This document shows positions 1-9,841 of a DNA stretch of 64,000 nucleotides, one piece after another; positions within the stretch are counted from its first letter, which is position 1, and the number at the start of each line of letters is the position of its first letter. Origin of the DNA: Prochlorococcus marinus subsp. marinus str. CCMP1375. GTDB lineage: Bacteria; Cyanobacteriota; Cyanobacteriia; PCC-6307; Cyanobiaceae. Made by a program: the position numbers and the translations under genes. The stretch lies in NCBI RefSeq assembly GCF_000007925.1, contig NC_005042.1:682001-746000 (forward strand), in the 5' to 3' direction. The notes beneath the pieces are model-generated. The model saw only the letters and a list, made by a program, of their open reading frames with translations. It was not told the DNA's origin and searched no databases.

Positions 1-1
1 T

Positions 2-2530
2 AATGAATATTCAGAAAGATTATCTACTGAAATTAAAATAATTGAAGAAATGGGTTTCCCTACATATTTTCTTGTCGTATGGGATTATATAAAGTTCGCA
101 AGGGAACAATCAATTCCTGTAGGTCCAGGCAGAGGATCTGCGGCAGGATCTTTAGTTGCTTATTCATTAGGAATTACAAATATTGACCCAGTAAAGAATG
201 GACTTTTGTTTGAAAGATTTTTAAACCCCGAGAGAAAGTCTATGCCTGATATTGATACCGATTTCTGCATTGAACGCAGAAATGAAGTTATTGATTATGT
301 TACTAGAATGTATGGAGAAGATAAAGTTGCTCAAATAATTACATTCAATAGGATGACCTCAAAGGCTGTTCTTAAAGATGTTGCAAGAGTTTTAGACATT
401 CCATATAGGGAGGCTGATCAACTAGCAAAATTAATTCCAGTAGTCAGGGGAAAACCGGCCAAATTAGATGCAATGATTTCTAAGAACTCACCAAGTAGTG
501 AATTTAGAGATAAATATGAGAAAGATCCTTTAGTTAAAAAATGGATAGATATGGCTATTCGTATTGAAGGAACTAATAAGACTTTTGGTGTGCATGCGGC
601 AGGTGTCGTTATTGCATCAGACCCATTGGATGAATTAGTCCCTTTGCAGAAAAATAATGATGGCCAAGTTATTACTCAATATTTTATGGAGGATATTGAA
701 TCTTTGGGCTTATTGAAAATGGATTTCTTAGGACTTAAGAATCTTACAATGCTCGAACGTACAGTGAATCTTGTCGAGAAATCTATAGGTGAACGAGTTG
801 ATTTAGATGAATTAAGTCTTGAGGATAAGAAAACATATGAGCTTTTATCTAGAGGAGATTTAGAAGGCATTTTTCAACTGGAATCTAGTGGAATGAGACA
901 AATAGTAAGAGATTTGCAGCCTTCATCATTAGAAGATATTTCATCAATATTAGCTTTATATAGACCGGGTCCACTTGATGCAGGGTTGATTCCAAAATTT
1001 ATCAATAGGAAGCATGGTCGCGAGGCAATTGATTTCCCTCATGCTTCTTTGGCTCCAATACTTGGTGAGACATACGGGATAATGATTTATCAAGAACAAA
1101 TTATGAAGATAGCTCAAGATCTTGCTGGATATTCCTTGGGACAAGCAGATTTATTAAGACGTGCAATGGGTAAAAAAAAGGTTTCTGAGATGCAAAAGCA
1201 CAGAGGATTTTTTATTGATGGAGCGAAGAAGAAAGGCGTAGATTCAAAGATCGCTAGTGAACTATTTGATCAAATGGTTCTTTTTGCTGAGTATTGCTTT
1301 AACAAGAGTCATTCAACTGCTTATGGAGCTGTCACTTATCAAACTGCATATTTAAAGGCTCATTACCCTGTTGCATATATGGCGGCATTGTTAACTGTCA
1401 ATTCCAGTTCAACTGACAAGATTCAACGATATATTTCTAATTGCAATTCCATGGGTATTGAAGTTATGCCTCCAGATATCAATTCCTCTGGAATTGATTT
1501 TACTCCTCTTGAAAATAGAATTCTTTTTGGATTATCAGCAGTAAGAAATCTTGGAGATGGTGTTATTAGGCAGTTAATAAAAGCTCGAGTTAATGATGGC
1601 CTCTTTTTATCTTTAGCAGATCTTTGTGACAGAATCCCTTCTAATATTTTAAATAGAAGAAGTTTAGAATCGCTAATTCATTGTGGAGCACTTGATGCTT
1701 TTCATCCAGAGTCTAATCGTGCGCAATTGGTAAAAGACCTTGATTTGATTATTGATTGGGCTGGTGCGCGTGCCAGAGATCGAGCTAGCGGTCAGGGAAA
1801 CCTTTTTGACTTATCCTCTGAGAAAGAAGAAAAAAGTGATATTTCATCAGCTCCTCAAGGCCCTATTGTTAAAGATTACCATCCCACTGAAAAACTTAAA
1901 CTAGAGAAAGAGTTGTTAGGATTTTATTTATCCGACCATCCTTTAAAGCAGCTTTCAGAGCCGGCAAAGCTTATTGCTCCTATAAGTTTAATAAATTTAG
2001 ATGATCAAAGAGATAAATCTAAAGTGAGTGTTATCGCGATGATAAAAGAGATGCGTATTGTTAATACTCGCAAGGGAGATAAAATGTCCATTTTACAAAT
2101 TGAGGATTTAACTGGTTCATGCGAGGCAGTAGTTTTCCCAAAAAGTTTTTATAGGTTGTCTGATCATTTGCTAACAGAAACACGCCTTCTTTTTTGGGCT
2201 TCTGTTGACCGTAGAGATGAGAAAGTTCAATTAATAGTAGATGATTGCCGCTCAATTGATGACATGAGATTTGTCTTGATTGATCTATTGCCAGAGCAAA
2301 TTAATAAGATTGAATACCAACACCGCCTTAGAGAATGTCTCTTCAAGCATAGACCTGGTAAAGACGAACTTGGAGTCAAAGTTCCTGTTGTTGCTTCTAT
2401 CAAAGGTATTAATAGTATTAGATATGTTCGCCTAGGACATCAATTTTGTGTAAAAGATGCTAATGCTTTGGTTGAATCTTTAAAGGAGATTTCGTTCAAT
2501 GCAAGTTGCAGCAAAAGTTTAGTTAAGTAA
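2..2530 (+). CDS. dnaE: DNA polymerase III alpha subunit, 5'-truncated
   Basis: Catalytic subunit of the replicative DNA polymerase. The reading frame is open from base 2, so the window cuts the gene: the N-terminal PHP domain is missing and about 842 residues remain of a protein usually near 1,150. The palm shows the conserved [15 protein letters not shown] segment and the catalytic aspartates in PDIDTDF (about 244-264). GFYLSDHPL and an OB-fold-like stretch (about 2020-2230) with [14 protein letters not shown] mark the C-terminal region. The stop lies 5 bases from the end of the convergent PAM68-like gene. The identification is secure; only the true start is unknown. Confidence 0.97.
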   Translation, partial: NEYSERLSTEIKIIEEMGFPTYFLVVWDYIKFAREQSIPVGPGRGSAAGSLVAYSLGITNIDPVKNGLLFERFLNPERKSMPDIDTDFCIERRNEVIDYVTRMYGEDKVAQIITFNRMTSKAVLKDVARVLDIPYREADQLAKLIPVVRGKPAKLDAMISKNSPSSEFRDKYEKDPLVKKWIDMAIRIEGTNKTFGVHAAGVVIASDPLDELVPLQKNNDGQVITQYFMEDIESLGLLKMDFLGLKNLTMLERTVNLVEKSIGERVDLDELSLEDKKTYELLSRGDLEGIFQLESSGMRQIVRDLQPSSLEDISSILALYRPGPLDAGLIPKFINRKHGREAIDFPHASLAPILGETYGIMIYQEQIMKIAQDLAGYSLGQADLLRRAMGKKKVSEMQKHRGFFIDGAKKKGVDSKIASELFDQMVLFAEYCFNKSHSTAYGAVTYQTAYLKAHYPVAYMAALLTVNSSSTDKIQRYISNCNSMGIEVMPPDINSSGIDFTPLENRILFGLSAVRNLGDGVIRQLIKARVNDGLFLSLADLCDRIPSNILNRRSLESLIHCGALDAFHPESNRAQLVKDLDLIIDWAGARARDRASGQGNLFDLSSEKEEKSDISSAPQGPIVKDYHPTEKLKLEKELLGFYLSDHPLKQLSEPAKLIAPISLINLDDQRDKSKVSVIAMIKEMRIVNTRKGDKMSILQIEDLTGSCEAVVFPKSFYRLSDHLLTETRLLFWASVDRRDEKVQLIVDDCRSIDDMRFVLIDLLPEQINKIEYQHRLRECLFKHRPGKDELGVKVPVVASIKGINSIRYVRLGHQFCVKDANALVESLKEISFNASCSKSLVK

Positions 2531-2535
2531 TTAAC

Positions 2536-2913
2536 TTATTCTTCTTTCGAAGTTATAGGTCTGAAGGCACTGCGCATTTTTTCTATATTAGGCCTTATAT
2601 TTTCCAACCCTAAAATACTGCCTGGTATGTCTTCCCAGCTTGCTGAAAGTATTCCGTAACTTAATCCTAAAAGACCAATTAAAAAACATATTGCAGAACT
2701 TAATAGGGTGATAGAAGGAGGAACATCTGTTATCCCTTTTATGATGAGTAAATAACTCACTATAAAAACACCCATTCCTGATAGCGTTGGTATACCAGTA
2801 GTAATAGCAATCCTTCTTGCCATGCGGTTTGCTACTGGTTTTGGTATAAAAGATTCTCTCTTTCTTTTATCCTTTCTATTTTTTAATTTATATTTTTTTG
2901 AGGAGTCTTTCAT
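2536..2913 (-). CDS. PAM68-like photosystem II assembly protein (DUF3464 family)
   Basis: Small thylakoid membrane protein of 125 residues. It has a very basic N-terminus (about residues 6-34), then two predicted membrane helices (about 40-58 and 68-90) separated by a short VPPS turn, then a hydrophilic tail. This layout, with ARRIAITTGIPTLSGMGVF and GLSYGILSASW, matches the PAM68/DUF3464 family, whose plant and cyanobacterial members help early photosystem II assembly and chlorophyll insertion. It follows rpsO on the same strand with a 34-base gap and converges on dnaE. The family call is from recognised motifs; the role is from family knowledge. Confidence 0.85.
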   Translation of the reverse strand: MKDSSKKYKLKNRKDKRKRESFIPKPVANRMARRIAITTGIPTLSGMGVFIVSYLLIIKGITDVPPSITLLSSAICFLIGLLGLSYGILSASWEDIPGSILGLENIRPNIEKMRSAFRPITSKEE

Positions 2914-2947
2914 ATGAATAAGTTTATATTTTCAAATAGTTTGATTA

Positions 2948-3217
2948 TTAGCCTCTAATGCCAAGTTTAGTAACTAGTGAACTGTATCTACTTTCGCTTT
3001 GCTTTTTAACGTAATTAAGCAATCGCTTCCTTTGACCAATCATTTTAAGAAGACCTTGTCTGGAAGAGAAATCATGATTATTACTTTGAAGATGTTTGCT
3101 TAGTTGGTTTATCCTTTCGCTTAACATCGCTACTTGTACTTCAACCGAGCCTGTGTCGGTTCCATGTGTTTGGTGCTTGTTGATGATTTTTTGTTTTGCT
3201 TCAGTATTTAGCGTCAT
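2948..3217 (-). CDS. rpsO: 30S ribosomal protein S15
   Basis: Primary 16S rRNA-binding protein of the small subunit platform. At 89 residues it has the normal full length. The S15 signature is clear: [19 protein letters not shown] near the N-terminus and the conserved [25 protein letters not shown]-type helix, here with [12 protein letters not shown]. The gene sits between ruvA upstream and the PAM68-like gene downstream, all on the minus strand. No autoregulatory pseudoknot was modelled. Confidence 0.97.
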   Translation of the reverse strand: MTLNTEAKQKIINKHQTHGTDTGSVEVQVAMLSERINQLSKHLQSNNHDFSSRQGLLKMIGQRKRLLNYVKKQSESRYSSLVTKLGIRG

Positions 3218-3285
3218 GTTTGTTAAGGGGAATGCCTGGGGAGAAAGCTTAGATGATTTCTTAATCTAACTTGTCGAGTTGCTTC

Positions 3286-3954
3286 TTAACCACTTTCTGT
3301 ATTTATTCTAATGAGAGTTTCTTTGAGGAGAGTTTCAAAATCAAGACCTTTGCTAACTTCAAAACTCTCTTGAGCTTTAGATCTAATTGATTTGGAACTT
3401 GTTTCAAACTCTAGAAAAGCTTTTTCAATTTCAGAATTCTTGTAGTCAAGATTAAGTAAAGTGCTTCTCACTTCATCTGCAACGTTCGTTTCATACTCTA
3501 GTTCTAAGTGATTGTTGGTTTTTTTTAGACTTGAGCCAATTAAATCAGAAAGCTTGTTTTGGAGTTCGATTACTAATCTTTCAGCAGTCTTTTTCCCTAC
3601 GCCTGGACAACTAGTTAGTTGAGCAATCTTTTTTTTAGTTATTGCAGAAATAAGTTGTTCTGCTGGATTCTTTTCAAGTAGTGAAATTGCAAGTTGAGGA
3701 CCTACGCCACTAACACTTATTAATTTGCGAAATAAGTCTCGTTCTAATTTGTTCAGAAAGCCTATTAATTGAGATCCATCTTCTCTATGTACTTCGTGAA
3801 CCCAAAGTATTAATTCTTTTGACGTATTTAATAGCTGAAGGCTTCTACTCAAGAGTTGTACTTCATAGCCAACACCAGAGCATGAAATTAATACTCCTTT
3901 TCGAGTTCCGTTTTCCCAGATTTCTATTTTTAGACCATTTAACCAGCTAATCAT
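3286..3954 (-). CDS. ruvA: Holliday junction branch migration protein RuvA
   Basis: DNA-binding tetramer of the RuvAB branch-migration motor used in recombinational repair. The protein has 222 residues with the expected three domains: an N-terminal OB-fold (1-65), tandem helix-hairpin-helix motifs at about 83-95 (GVGPQLA) and 117-127 (PGVGKKTAERL), and a C-terminal domain III after a linker that contacts RuvB. It lies upstream of rpsO on the same strand with a 68-base gap. ruvB is not adjacent, as is usual in cyanobacteria. Confidence 0.96.
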   Translation of the reverse strand: MISWLNGLKIEIWENGTRKGVLISCSGVGYEVQLLSRSLQLLNTSKELILWVHEVHREDGSQLIGFLNKLERDLFRKLISVSGVGPQLAISLLEKNPAEQLISAITKKKIAQLTSCPGVGKKTAERLVIELQNKLSDLIGSSLKKTNNHLELEYETNVADEVRSTLLNLDYKNSEIEKAFLEFETSSKSIRSKAQESFEVSKGLDFETLLKETLIRINTESG

Positions 3955-3979
3955 GAGGGTATTTTATGCAGAGATCTAC

Positions 3980-4369
3980 TTAACCTCCATCGATTGAACA
4001 ACCAATCATTGCTCCAGCTGCGCCACCAGCAGGCACGGCCCACCATCTGTCTTTACCCCTTGTCCCTGACATTGTTATACCAGCACCAAGCAATCCTCCA
4101 ATAAGTGAACCTTCCTTGCAATCATTAGTATCTTCTTCTTTAAGGACTGATCCTGTACGCTTAGCTGAACGTTTTGTCTTACAAGGTACTTCTGTTGTTT
4201 CAGTCCAGTGATTTACATAGCCTGGAGATTCTTGTGTGCCAGGAAAGTATTCTTCTCTATATTCGGTCTTTGTGCATGTTCTAGATCTTGAGTATCCAGC
4301 TTGATAATCATCAGCATTTGCAGTTGAAGAGAAGCTTAGTGCAAAGATTAATGTGAGCAAGAATTTCAT
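3980..4369 (-). CDS. Exported glycine-zipper-like hypothetical protein
   Basis: The function is not recognised. The 129-residue product starts with a clear signal peptide (about residues 1-19, cut after ANA), so it is probably periplasmic or outer-membrane associated. The mature N-terminal half is rich in charged and aromatic residues with several cysteines. The C-terminal part (about 85-129) is a glycine-rich segment (GSLIGGLLGAGI and PAGGAAGAMIGCSI) resembling the glycine-zipper region of small outer-membrane lipoproteins and 17-kDa surface antigen relatives. No lipobox is visible. It lies 25 bases upstream of ruvA on the same strand. Confidence 0.7.
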   Translation of the reverse strand: MKFLLTLIFALSFSSTANADDYQAGYSRSRTCTKTEYREEYFPGTQESPGYVNHWTETTEVPCKTKRSAKRTGSVLKEEDTNDCKEGSLIGGLLGAGITMSGTRGKDRWWAVPAGGAAGAMIGCSIDGG

Positions 4370-4394
4370 GATGACAATCTTTTTACTAATTTTA

Positions 4395-5282
4395 TTAGAA
4401 ATTTGGTAAATCGCTAAGAGAAATTAATGTCGCGAGTAAAACGCATGTTGCTCCTACAAGTATATAAAACGTTAATGGTTCAGAAAAAATCAGCCATCCC
4501 CATAAAGTTGCAAATATAACTTGGGTGTAACTTATTGAACCTGCATATCCTGCAGGCAGGAGGCTAAGACCATTAGTAATTAGCAACTGCCCTAATTGAG
4601 TGAATATACCTATTCCTATAAGCCATGCCCATTCTGTTCCTATAGGTAAAACTGATTGATGAATTAAGAATGGCAAAGTTATTGGAATGGAAACTAATGG
4701 AAAATAAAAGACAATAACTAGTTGATGTTCTTGTTTAGATAACTTGCGAACTATTACGTAAGCAAGAGCAGTGAGCATAGCTCCACTCAAAGCAACTATT
4801 ACCGATGGGAACGCTAGTTGTTGATGTGAACTGTTTTCCCATAGCGTATGTACTACAGCTTGAACCCCCAGCCATCCAAGAATTATTGCTAGAAAGATTC
4901 GCTTCCGTAATTCTTCATTAAGTATTAACCAAGCTAAAAAAGCAATAAAAGTAGGATAAGTGTATTGAATTATTGTTGCGGCGCCTAAAGGTAAAGAATC
5001 AATTGCTTTGAAAACACAAAATAAAGCGCTTGTACCAATTAAGCCTCTTGCTATAAGTAATCTCTTGTTAATACCCCAAGGGTATACTCCTGCATTCCTC
5101 ATCATTAACCTTGTTGTCAATAAGCTGAATACAGATCTAAAAAAAACAAGCTCTGCAACTGGTATACGTCCCCTAAGATGTTTGATACAGACCGTCATAA
5201 GACTGAAAGCCAAGGCGCTTCCAACTAATGTTATAAATCCGTGTGTGTATTTTTTCTGTTTATTCCATAGCGTCCAGTTCAT
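4395..5282 (-). CDS. EamA/DMT-superfamily transporter
   Basis: Ten-helix inner-membrane permease of the drug/metabolite transporter superfamily, 295 residues long. Two repeats of five hydrophobic helices are visible, the first containing ARGLIGTSALFCVFKAIDSLPLGAATII and the second TNGLSLLPAGYAGSISYTQVIFATLWGWLIF, both typical EamA repeat segments that place the conserved proline or glycine before a helix. The substrate cannot be read from the sequence; family members export amino acids, nucleotide metabolites or other small molecules. It is divergent from dnaG, with about 127 bases between the two genes. Confidence 0.88.
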   Translation of the reverse strand: MNWTLWNKQKKYTHGFITLVGSALAFSLMTVCIKHLRGRIPVAELVFFRSVFSLLTTRLMMRNAGVYPWGINKRLLIARGLIGTSALFCVFKAIDSLPLGAATIIQYTYPTFIAFLAWLILNEELRKRIFLAIILGWLGVQAVVHTLWENSSHQQLAFPSVIVALSGAMLTALAYVIVRKLSKQEHQLVIVFYFPLVSIPITLPFLIHQSVLPIGTEWAWLIGIGIFTQLGQLLITNGLSLLPAGYAGSISYTQVIFATLWGWLIFSEPLTFYILVGATCVLLATLISLSDLPNF

Positions 5283-5409
5283 AGGATGTTTATGATTTCG
5301 TTCTTAGTAAGGCAATCCTTTAGTTTCATTTGATACATGAATTTTCTTAAGAACTTAAGACTCCTAACTAGAACTATTCCAATCACTTTATGTCCTTCAT
5401 AATTAAATA

Positions 5410-7470
5410 ATGGTTAATCCTAGGCTTCATCCACGCACTTTAGATGCCGTTAAGGAAAAAGCGGACATAGTCGATGTTGTCGGAGAGCATGTTGTTTTAA
5501 AGAAAAAAGGTAAGGAATTTGTTGGAATTTGTCCTTTTCATGATGACAACAGACCTTCTATGACAGTTTCACCTGCGAAGCAATTTTATTTTTGCTTTTC
5601 ATGCGGGGCTGGAGGAAATTCAATCAAGTTCCTTATGGAGCTTCAACGTCAAAGCTTTGGTGAAGTTGTACTTGAATTAGCAAGAAAGTACCAATTGCCT
5701 GTTGAGACTTTAGATGGACCTCAGCAGGAACGTTTTCGTCAAGAACTTTCTCGTAAAGATAGATTGCTTCGGGTTTTATCTCTTGCGAAAAGCTGGTTCC
5801 AAGATCAATTGAGAAGTTCTGTGGGAGTTGAGGCGTTGAATTATCTAATGAAGACTCGTCAACTCAATAAGGGGACTATTGATTCCTTTGAGCTTGGTTA
5901 TGCGCCTCAGAGTTGGGATGGACTTATTACATATATGAATCATGTAGAGAGTATCTCTTCTGAGTTGTTAGTGGAAGCTGGTCTTGTTGTTCCACGTAAG
6001 AGTGAGAATGGTTTTTATGATCGATTTAGGAACCGCTTAATTGTTCCAATTAATGACCGTCAGGGCCGTGTAATAGGTTTTGGGGGACGAAGCCTTGATG
6101 GATCTGATCCAAAGTATCTAAATTCACCAGAAACCGAACTTTTTGAGAAAGGAAAACATCTTTTTGGTTTAGATAAAGCTGCTAATGCTATTCGTAAGGC
6201 GGACAAGGCTATAGTTGTTGAGGGGTATTTTGATGTAATAGCTCTTCATTCAGCTGGTATAAATAATTCTGTTGCAGCATTAGGAACTGCTCTTAGTAGT
6301 CAACAAATTAAACAGCTATGTAGATGTAGTGATAGTAAACGCATAATTCTTAATTTTGATACGGATAGTGCGGGTATTCGTGCTGCTAATAGGGCTATTG
6401 GTGAGGTAGAGCATCTAGCGATGCAGGGGCAATTGGAGCTAAGGATTTTACAACTGCCTTCCAGTAAAGATCCAGATGAATATCTTCAAGATCATTCGGA
6501 TTTAGATTACAAAGTTCTTGCAGACAATTCCCCTCTTTGGCTTGACTGGCAAATTGATCAGATTTTGAAGGATAGTGATTTAAGCAAAGCTGATCATTTT
6601 CAACGTGCTGTTAGTGGCTTGGTGCAATTGCTTGGAAAGCTGCCTCAGTCGGCATTACGCTCTCATTATCTTCAAAAAGTAGCTGAGTTGCTCAGTGGAG
6701 GACAGGCTCGCTTAGCATTGCAGTTGGAAGAAGATCTTCGAAATCAGATTAAAGGACAGCGATGGCATGGACGCTCTAGTCGCTTTGCACTTCCTAGCGA
6801 GACAAGTTTAAGAGAACGACTTGAGGCTCAGATCCTTCGTCTTTACCTCCATTTTCCTAATCACCGAGCCTGTATTCGCAATGAATTGAGGCAGAGAGAG
6901 CTTGAAGATTTTGCGTTGCATCACCATCGATTGCTTTGGATTGCTATTAGTGAATTAGAAGAGAAACATATCGGCGCAACACTTTTGGAATCTATTAGCC
7001 GGGGCGAGAGTAATTCTCAGCAGTTGTCAGAAATAGAACTTTCTAAGATTCTTTTGGATAAATTGGTTGCAGACAATGATGATTCACTTAGCTCTACGCT
7101 TACGCGGCTTTTGGAACCTGATGAGTTTCAGTTGGCTTTGATTAAAGAACCTCTTCTTGAATTAAGAGGAACACTTGCTGTCTTAGAGCGTCAGAAAGCT
7201 CTAAAGCGTTGTAGACATCTAATTGAGGCTTGGAGTGGACAGAGATTAGAAACCCTTGAAACTTGTATCTCTGCACTTATTGAGCAAGAACAGAAACACC
7301 CTAATGAGAAATATGATATGGAACTTAGGATTGATAAAATGTTTGAGCAGCTTAATATAGAAGCTCTAAACTTCCAAGAGTTATATTATGCAGAGCGTAA
7401 GCATATTCTTTATTTAGATCAACAACGATGCGCATTATCCAATGCAGGGAATGAAACATTAACGGCATAA
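5410..7470 (+). CDS. dnaG: DNA primase
   Basis: Synthesises RNA primers for DNA replication. The protein has 686 residues. The CHC2 zinc finger is intact at residues 41-65 (Cys41, His44, Cys62, Cys65 in CPFHDDNRPS...FCFSCG). The Toprim catalytic domain follows at roughly 260-345 with EGYFDV and NFDTDSAG, which carry the conserved Glu and Asp metal ligands. The long C-terminal region (about 440-686) should be the DnaB helicase-binding domain. ATG start at 5410; the upstream in-frame sequence gives no better candidate. Confidence 0.97.
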   Translation: MVNPRLHPRTLDAVKEKADIVDVVGEHVVLKKKGKEFVGICPFHDDNRPSMTVSPAKQFYFCFSCGAGGNSIKFLMELQRQSFGEVVLELARKYQLPVETLDGPQQERFRQELSRKDRLLRVLSLAKSWFQDQLRSSVGVEALNYLMKTRQLNKGTIDSFELGYAPQSWDGLITYMNHVESISSELLVEAGLVVPRKSENGFYDRFRNRLIVPINDRQGRVIGFGGRSLDGSDPKYLNSPETELFEKGKHLFGLDKAANAIRKADKAIVVEGYFDVIALHSAGINNSVAALGTALSSQQIKQLCRCSDSKRIILNFDTDSAGIRAANRAIGEVEHLAMQGQLELRILQLPSSKDPDEYLQDHSDLDYKVLADNSPLWLDWQIDQILKDSDLSKADHFQRAVSGLVQLLGKLPQSALRSHYLQKVAELLSGGQARLALQLEEDLRNQIKGQRWHGRSSRFALPSETSLRERLEAQILRLYLHFPNHRACIRNELRQRELEDFALHHHRLLWIAISELEEKHIGATLLESISRGESNSQQLSEIELSKILLDKLVADNDDSLSSTLTRLLEPDEFQLALIKEPLLELRGTLAVLERQKALKRCRHLIEAWSGQRLETLETCISALIEQEQKHPNEKYDMELRIDKMFEQLNIEALNFQELYYAERKHILYLDQQRCALSNAGNETLTA

Positions 7471-7519
7471 TTTTTCTTCCTGACATTTAGGTTAAAGATT
7501 TATAGACTAGTTATCTCTC

Positions 7520-7993
7520 TTAATTAACAAAGCAGAATTTCTTTAGGGCTGATATTATTTTTTTTGGATTGTCCTCCATAGCATAAGCTTCATACTCTTT
7601 ATCTAGTTCCCCTGTCAGTTCAGTAGATGCTCTTAATGCTTCGAGTTTATACGGACTTATTTTTAATTTCTTCTTATCAAATATATTAATTAACTTACCA
7701 TTATTGCATTCTTGAGCTATATGTACTGATTCATGTCTTAGGGCTCTTCTTATCATAAGACCTGTTTTAAATGATCCACCTGTAGATTTATCTTTTATAA
7801 AATTATAGCCACCATATCTTTTTGCATTTTCTGTACATATAACAACTTTTCTTTGTTGCTTTTTTAGAAATCCAAAGAATTTCTGCCCTATAAGACATAA
7901 TGGCGTATTCTCTTCTACTTGATAGTTTGCTTTTTGTACTAAATCTAAGATTTTCTTTTCTGATGCGTCAAGAAATAGGATGAATTCCAACAT
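7520..7993 (-). CDS. Small HExxH protein, possible zinc metallopeptidase
   Basis: No named family was recognised. The 157-residue protein carries an HExxH motif at residues 87-91 (RHESVHIAQ) and, about 45 residues later, a Glu-rich EYEAYAME segment (133-140) that could provide the third metal ligand. This spacing and the Ala-containing downstream motif are of the kind seen in gluzincin-like and Atp23-like proteases. The N-terminus (LEFILFLDAS) is hydrophobic but short, and no clear signal peptide or membrane helix is seen. It stands between dnaG (convergent) and umuC (same strand, 63-base gap). Metal binding is inferred only from the motif. Confidence 0.7.
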   Translation of the reverse strand: MLEFILFLDASEKKILDLVQKANYQVEENTPLCLIGQKFFGFLKKQQRKVVICTENAKRYGGYNFIKDKSTGGSFKTGLMIRRALRHESVHIAQECNNGKLINIFDKKKLKISPYKLEALRASTELTGELDKEYEAYAMEDNPKKIISALKKFCFVN

Positions 7994-8056
7994 ATTATTT
8001 TTTAAATAATTTTTAGAGAACCACTCATTAGGTCAGTCAGATTTTACCTTAGGAGT

Positions 8057-9328
8057 TTAGGCTTTTACAATAGGGATTTCTTTGAAAAGTGTTGTTGCTG
8101 AAGGACTTAAGTTTCTTCGGCACATTTCCCATTCTTGTTGATTGATGCCACAAACAGCCCATTGTATTGTGTCCTTACCATATCGCGTATTTAGGTAGTC
8201 AATTGATTTCATTAAGCTTTTGTGTCTGGATATTTCCTTGGGATTAGTTAGTGAAAATAAAGATAGTTGAAGATAGTCTTCGTTTACAAGTCCTTGCATA
8301 ATTACACCTGCTTTTATTAATAAACAATTGGAGCAGAATATTTTTTCTGTTAAAGAGAGAGTTGTTGAAAGAATAACTCTAGTATTATTACTAGGTAAAC
8401 TTAGACGCTGTGTCGCTGATTGGCTATAAAAAGGTGACGTATATAAACTAGTACGAGTAAATACTGTAACTGCAGTAGCATGTTGATGCTGTTTGCGTAA
8501 TTTTTCACTTGCACGTACTGCATGATTTGCTATTGCTTGTCGCAGCTCTTCTATGTTACTTACAGGACGGCTAAAGCTTCTGCTGACGCATGTTTCTTTT
8601 TTGGGAATAGATTTTATTAAGAGGTTGAGACATTTTTCCCCTCTTAATTCATGTTGTAAACGTATGCCTGTAACACCGAATTTTTGCCTTAGTTCATTAC
8701 TGGGAGTGTCTCGTAATTGTCGAGCATTATTAATTCCGTGCATTCGACACCAGTAGGCTAATTTTCTTCCAATGCCCCAAACGTTTTCTATTGCAACTTG
8801 CTTAAGCCAATGGTCTTGATCATCGGAGGCTTCGAAATCAAAGATCCCTGCATGGCTTGCTGTTGTTTTTGCTAAGTGGTTAGCAAGCTTTGATTGGCTT
8901 TTGGTAGTTCCAATTCCAATAGCAATTGGTAAGCTTAGACTTTGATATATTGTTGTGCGTAGTCGATATGCCCAGGGATTGAGATCGTAGTCATGAGGAC
9001 GGTTGATTTTTACGAATGCTTCGTCAATAGAATAAATTTCCAGCTCTTCACAGTTTGCTTCTATGAGACTCATTAAGCGCCGACTCATGTCAGCATAAAG
9101 TGCGTAGTTTGAACTTCGTATTTTTACTCCAAGATCTTTTAGCTTGCGACGTACCTTGAAATAGGGTTGTCCCATAGCGATCCCAAGGGCCTTGGCTTCT
9201 GCGTTACGAGCTATAACGCAACCATCGTTATTAGAAAGCACTATTAAAGGATGATTCCTTATGGAAGGATCCATGCTCTCTTCGCATGAAGCATAAAAAT
9301 TATTACTATCAATTAGAGCTATAGACAT
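8057..9328 (-). CDS. umuC: Y-family DNA polymerase V catalytic subunit UmuC
   Basis: Translesion DNA polymerase subunit, 423 residues, the normal length. The palm metal ligands are visible: Asp7 in ALIDSNNFYASCE and Asp102-Glu103 in YSIDEAF. The steric-gate region (NNFYASCE) and the SNNDGCVIARNAEAKALGI finger segment are those of UmuC rather than DinB. The C-terminal DUF4113-type tail ends near RRNLSPSATTLFKEIPIV and includes the RYGKDTIQWA region. It starts 11 bases after the end of umuD, so the two are co-transcribed under the SOS box in front of umuD. Confidence 0.95.
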   Translation of the reverse strand: MSIALIDSNNFYASCEESMDPSIRNHPLIVLSNNDGCVIARNAEAKALGIAMGQPYFKVRRKLKDLGVKIRSSNYALYADMSRRLMSLIEANCEELEIYSIDEAFVKINRPHDYDLNPWAYRLRTTIYQSLSLPIAIGIGTTKSQSKLANHLAKTTASHAGIFDFEASDDQDHWLKQVAIENVWGIGRKLAYWCRMHGINNARQLRDTPSNELRQKFGVTGIRLQHELRGEKCLNLLIKSIPKKETCVSRSFSRPVSNIEELRQAIANHAVRASEKLRKQHQHATAVTVFTRTSLYTSPFYSQSATQRLSLPSNNTRVILSTTLSLTEKIFCSNCLLIKAGVIMQGLVNEDYLQLSLFSLTNPKEISRHKSLMKSIDYLNTRYGKDTIQWAVCGINQQEWEMCRRNLSPSATTLFKEIPIVKA

Positions 9329-9339
9329 AATTAGGTCTT

Positions 9340-9771
9340 TTATTTTCTACGGGGTAGCGTATGAATTGAATATATTGCGACCCCCCAGATTTGTACGGCT
9401 CCATATCGACGTAGATCGATTATTGGGTAGTTGTGATTCGCTGCTTCTAAATAAGGAATGTTTTTACGGTAAGTTAATTTTTTTAAAGTGAAGGCCCCAT
9501 CAAGTATGGCGACAACGATATTGCCTGGTTTTGCGTCTAGGCTACGGTCAACAATTAGTAAGTCTCCGTCTAGTATTCCTGCATTGCTCATAGAGTCCCC
9601 TTTTACACGTAGAAAAAAAGTGCTTGCCGGGCGATGTATTAACTCTTCATTTAGGTCAATGTTATCTTCCACATAGTTATCAGCAGGAGAGGGGAAACCT
9701 GCTGTTACGGATTCACTCGGCAAAGGCAGCAGTAGATTTGAAGGATTGGGATGAGCACCATGTAAACGCAA
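9340..9771 (-). CDS. umuD: UmuD, self-cleaving accessory subunit of DNA polymerase V
   Basis: Small S24-family protein, 143 residues. It is cleaved by RecA-stimulated autoproteolysis to UmuD', which joins UmuC. The cleavage site is visible as Ala24-Gly25 (TAGFPSPADNY). The catalytic dyad is Ser60 (VKGDSMSNAG) and Lys97 (FTLKKL), the same numbering as in E. coli. It is the first gene of a umuDC operon, and a cyanobacterial LexA box lies 18 bases before its start codon. The ATG is supported by this numbering. Confidence 0.95.
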   Translation of the reverse strand: MRLHGAHPNPSNLLLPLPSESVTAGFPSPADNYVEDNIDLNEELIHRPASTFFLRVKGDSMSNAGILDGDLLIVDRSLDAKPGNIVVAILDGAFTLKKLTYRKNIPYLEAANHNYPIIDLRRYGAVQIWGVAIYSIHTLPRRK

Positions 9772-9789
9772 AACAAAAAGATGGCAGAT

Positions 9790-9803
9790 AGTACAAATGT
9801 ACC
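9790..9803. promoter_or_regulatory. LexA (SOS) box before umuDC
   Basis: AGTACAAATGTACC fits the cyanobacterial LexA operator consensus RGTACNNNDGTWCB on both strands. It lies 18-32 bases upstream of the umuD start codon and is in the expected operon. I found no second match to the same pattern near other genes of the window. Confidence 0.85.
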
Positions 9804-9841
9804 ATAACCATTGCGGCTATTAAGGTCGTTCTAGGGTGGAT

